This document shows, one piece after another, positions 12,774-15,028 of a DNA stretch of 15,028 bases (position 1 is its first letter; every line of letters starts with the position of its first letter). The notes under the pieces are model-generated. The model was not told where the DNA came from, ran no database searches, and saw only the letters and a list, made by a program, of their open reading frames with translations. A program made the position numbers and the translations under genes. The stretch is from an uncultured Oscillospiraceae bacterium (lineage in GTDB: Bacteria; Bacillota; Clostridia; Oscillospirales; Acutalibacteraceae). Location of the stretch: positions 1-15,028 of the forward strand of contig UQZS01000045.1 in the NCBI GenBank assembly GCA_900545625.1. The letters run 5' to 3'.

Positions 12774-14069
12774 TTGGAGAAGTTTGTCATTACCGGCGGT
12801 CAACGGCTGACCGGCGAGGTTTCCGTCAGCGGGGCGAAAAACGCAGTCGTTGCGATCTTGCCCGCCACGATTTTGGCACAGGACATTTGCAGAATTGAAA
12901 ATATACCGAACATCAGTGATGTCACCGCTATGGTGAAGATCCTCAAAACCATGGGCGCGGGCATCAAATATATCAACAAAACAACGCTCGAGATCGACAC
13001 GCGCCACGTTGGCTCCTTTGTGGTGGAGCATGAGCTGACGCGGCAGCTGCGCGCTTCGTATTACCTCATCGGCGCGCTCATCGGGCGTTTTTCGCGCGCG
13101 CGCGTCGCCATGCCCGGCGGGTGCTATTTGGGGCTTCGTCCCATCGACCAGCACATCAAGGGGTTTGAAGCGCTGGGTGCGGATGTCACCATGGAGGAAA
13201 ATGCCATGGTGCACGTTGAAGCGCAAAAACTGATGGGCAATTCCGTGTATCTCGACGTCGTCTCCGTCGGTGCGACGATCAACGTGATGCTCGCGGCGGT
13301 CAAAGCGCCGGGGCTTACCGTGATCGAGAATGCCGCCAAGGAGCCGCACATCGTCGATTTGGCGAACTTTTTGAACACCATGGGCGCGGATGTCCGCGGC
13401 GCGGGCACCGACGTGATCAAGATCCGCGGCGTGCAAAACCTGCACGGCTGTGAGTATTCCATCATCCCCGACCAGATCGAAGCGGGGACTTACATGGTCG
13501 CGGCGGCGGCAACGCGCGGCGACGTGCTGGTGAAAAACGTGATCCCTAAGCACTTGGAGTCCATCACCGCAAAGCTCATCGAAGCGGGCGCGACGGTGGA
13601 GGAATTCGACGAGGCGGTGCGTGTGAAAATGGATCGCCGCCCGGGGCACTGCAACATCAAAACCATGCCGCACCCCGGTTTCCCGACCGATATGCAGCCG
13701 CAGTTTTCCACATTTTTGTGCTTAGCGGAGGGCACGAGCATCGTTTCCGAAAGCGTGTGGGACAACCGTTTCCGCTATGCCGAGCAATTACAGCGCATGG
13801 GCGCAAACATCCACGTCAACGGTAAGACTGCCGTGATCGAGGGCGTGGAAAAGCTCAAAGGCGCGCCGATCCGTGCGGATGACCTGCGCGCGGGCGCGGC
13901 GATGCTGATCGCCGCCATGTCGGCAAGCGGCGTTTCGGAGATTGAGGAAATCCAGCACATTGAGCGCGGCTATGAAAATGTCGTAGACAAATTCCGCTCG
14001 CTCGGCGCAAAGATCGAGCGCCGCAACTTCCCCGACGAGGACGAGGATGTGCAGCGCACAGCGGGATAA
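12774..14069 (+). CDS. murA: UDP-N-acetylglucosamine 1-carboxyvinyltransferase
   Basis: First committed step of peptidoglycan synthesis: MurA transfers enolpyruvate from PEP to UDP-GlcNAc in the cytoplasm. The 431-residue EPSP-synthase-fold protein carries Lys22-Asn23 in SGAKNAV, the active-site Cys117 in MPGGCYLGLRPID (this is the fosfomycin target; Cys, not the Asp of resistant forms) and the catalytic Asp306 in GFPTDMQ. The start is taken as TTG at 12774, giving the usual MEKFVITGG; AGGGAG lies at 12758-12763, 10 bases upstream. An ATG at 12717 in frame would put the start inside the leader terminator hairpin and add an unconserved extension. Many Firmicutes have two MurA copies; which one this is cannot be said. 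Confidence 0.93.
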   Translation: MEKFVITGGQRLTGEVSVSGAKNAVVAILPATILAQDICRIENIPNISDVTAMVKILKTMGAGIKYINKTTLEIDTRHVGSFVVEHELTRQLRASYYLIGALIGRFSRARVAMPGGCYLGLRPIDQHIKGFEALGADVTMEENAMVHVEAQKLMGNSVYLDVVSVGATINVMLAAVKAPGLTVIENAAKEPHIVDLANFLNTMGADVRGAGTDVIKIRGVQNLHGCEYSIIPDQIEAGTYMVAAAATRGDVLVKNVIPKHLESITAKLIEAGATVEEFDEAVRVKMDRRPGHCNIKTMPHPGFPTDMQPQFSTFLCLAEGTSIVSESVWDNRFRYAEQLQRMGANIHVNGKTAVIEGVEKLKGAPIRADDLRAGAAMLIAAMSASGVSEIEEIQHIERGYENVVDKFRSLGAKIERRNFPDEDEDVQRTAG

Positions 14070-14082
14070 GAGTGAAAGCTAC

Positions 14083-14125
14083 AGGGACGGGTTTGAGCAA
14101 TGCATAAAACCGTCCCTTCTTTTAT
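14083..14125 (+). terminator. Terminator after murA
   Basis: AGGGACGGGTTT (14083-14094) pairs with AAACCGTCCCT (14107-14117) with one bulged G, followed by TCTTTTAT. It lies just before the lipoprotein gene, which must then depend on readthrough or an unseen promoter. Confidence 0.75.
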
Positions 14126-14148
14126 ACACAGGCGAAAGGGTGAGCCGC

Positions 14149-14580
14149 ATGAAAAAGATCAGCCTTCTGCTGGCGCTTGTCCTCGTGCTCTGCGCGGGAT
14201 GCAGCGCATCCGACGTTCCCGAAATCGACGAGTACACTTGGAAAATGACGTCGATCCAAAGCGCCGAAGCGGATGGACAAGCGGTTGCATACGGTCCGCA
14301 CGAAAGCAGTACGCTTGATACGGCAGTGGAGTTGGAAATGCAGTGCACAGCGCAAGACGGCAGCCTTACCTTGACCGATCTGACCAACAACAAAACCTAT
14401 ACGGGAACGTATCGGGTGGAGACGACTTCGCCGGAGTCGGTTACATATGCGGTGACTGTTGCAGACCAAAACGGGCTTGCCGTGTGCGCCATGACGACGT
14501 ATCACGACGGCAGCACGACCCCAACGCTTATCCTGAATTTGGGTGACTATGTGTTGAACTTTTTTGCGGCGGAGGAATAG
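14149..14580 (+). CDS. Small secreted lipoprotein of unknown function
   Basis: 143 residues. The N-terminus MKKISLLLALVLVLCAGCSAS is a lipoprotein signal peptide with the lipobox LCAGC, so Cys18 would be lipidated and the protein anchored outside the cell membrane. The mature part is Thr/Ser/Asp-rich with alternating polar and hydrophobic stretches (for example KTYTGTYRVETTSPESVTYAVTV), suggesting a small beta-sheet domain. I do not recognise the family. AAAGGG (14135-14140) lies 8 bases before the ATG; the frame extends upstream to 14047, inside murA, but without a signal-like sequence. No promoter of its own was seen between the murA terminator and this start. Confidence 0.8.
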   Translation: MKKISLLLALVLVLCAGCSASDVPEIDEYTWKMTSIQSAEADGQAVAYGPHESSTLDTAVELEMQCTAQDGSLTLTDLTNNKTYTGTYRVETTSPESVTYAVTVADQNGLAVCAMTTYHDGSTTPTLILNLGDYVLNFFAAEE

Positions 14581-14607
14581 ATGACTTTGTGCGCAAAGGG
14601 AAAATAA

Positions 14608-14646
14608 GGGAGGGTTCTGTATCAACAGAACCCTCCCAGTTTTATT
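14608..14646. terminator. Bidirectional terminator between lipoprotein and glycerate kinase
   Basis: A perfect 13-bp stem (14608-14620 with 14625-14637), ATCA loop, followed by AGTTTTATTT on the + strand. On the minus strand it is followed by TTATTTTCCC, so it can also end the convergent glycerate kinase transcript. Confidence 0.85.
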
Positions 14647-14654
14647 TCATTAGG

Positions 14655-15028
14655 TTAGTGGGCTTGCGGCTTGTGCAAAACACGTTCGCAGACCTGCTTT
14701 GCGGCTTCGCGCAGGTAGATCGCAGCATTTTGAATCGAATCCGCCGCAGTCCTGCCGCCCGTTTGCAGCGCGGCGGCATCGCAAAAGCCGAACCGTGCGG
14801 GGGAAAAGTCTGCTGTGATCGCGCCCGAAATAAGCGCGCAGGGCGTTCCCTGTTCCTTTGCGAGCGCGCACACGCGCGCGGGCAGCTTGCCGTATGCAGT
14901 CTGTTCGTCTGTTCTGCCCTCGCCGTGATCACAAGATCGGCAGAGGCGATTTTGGCAGACAGCCCGCAGCTTTTTGCCAAAATCGAAAATCCGCTTTGCA
15001 CTTCGCCGCCGAATGCAGCATACAGCCC
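14655..15028 (-). pseudogene. Glycerate kinase, C-terminal part, frameshifted
   Basis: The C-terminal part of a GlxK/GarK-type glycerate kinase, which phosphorylates glycerate with ATP; the rest lies beyond the right edge. Reading from the edge gives GLYAAFGGEVQSGFSIL...ASADLVIT in one frame. The expected continuation GEGRTDEQTAYGKLPARVCA appears only after a frame change near 14923-14925, and then runs through CALISGAITADF to the stop at 14655. GEGR-D-QT-GK is the conserved glycerate kinase motif. Loss of one G from a GGG run (minus strand, ACGGGCGAG read as ACGGCGAG) explains it exactly. It may be a true inactivation or a homopolymer indel in the assembly. Confidence 0.75.

Noticed and set aside
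1..15028. CRISPR array, insertion sequence or prophage genes
   Set aside because: No regularly spaced repeats of CRISPR type, no transposase or integrase motifs, and no phage structural genes were found; only the tRNA-side repeats hint at past mobility.

Overview
The window looks like chromosomal DNA of a low-to-mid GC Gram-positive anaerobe, most likely a gut clostridium of the Oscillospiraceae/Ruminococcaceae type. The basis is the gene content (fructose PTS operon with a DeoR repressor, a LytTR regulator, AgrB/AgrD-type peptide signalling, class II aldolase, MurA), strong AAGGAG-type ribosome binding sites, consensus sigma-A promoters, and G+C-rich codons beside A+T-rich promoters. Genus cannot be fixed from the sequence alone.

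Layout. Positions 1-107 hold the 3' part of a tRNA-Asn(GTT) and its terminator, followed by about 200 bases of repeat-like noncoding DNA that copies the tRNA anticodon arm in a palindrome. Positions 421-6186 are a complete fructose-uptake operon on the + strand: fruR (DeoR repressor), fruK (1-phosphofructokinase), fruA (PTS IIABC), ptsH (HPr) and ptsI (Enzyme I). The genes overlap or lie within about 20 bases of each other. The operon carries the whole chain from phosphoenolpyruvate through EI and HPr to FruA, and then FruK makes fructose-1,6-bisphosphate. A stand-alone exported metallophosphoesterase follows (6309-7253).

Positions 7378-10685 are the most interesting part: an agr-type cyclic-peptide quorum-sensing locus. 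It contains a LytTR response regulator (AgrA-like), an AgrC-like membrane histidine kinase that is broken by a frameshift, AgrB (membrane peptidase with the His/Cys pair), and a 46-residue AgrD-like prepeptide whose predicted thiolactone ring is CTWWF. The regulator-kinase pair and the agrBD pair have separate promoters that share a 37-bp related element. A 40-residue protein of unknown function with its own consensus promoter faces agrD on the minus strand.

Positions 11324-12418 hold a monocistronic class II fructose-1,6-bisphosphate aldolase (consensus promoter, clear terminator), which is metabolically downstream of FruK. Positions 12618-14125 hold murA with a leader that contains a terminator-like hairpin. 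Then come a small secreted lipoprotein of unknown function and, running in from the right edge on the minus strand, the C-terminal part of a glycerate kinase that also has a frameshift. Two frameshifts in 15 kb could be real inactivations or base-level indel errors in the assembly; this must be settled before concluding that the quorum-sensing receptor is dead.
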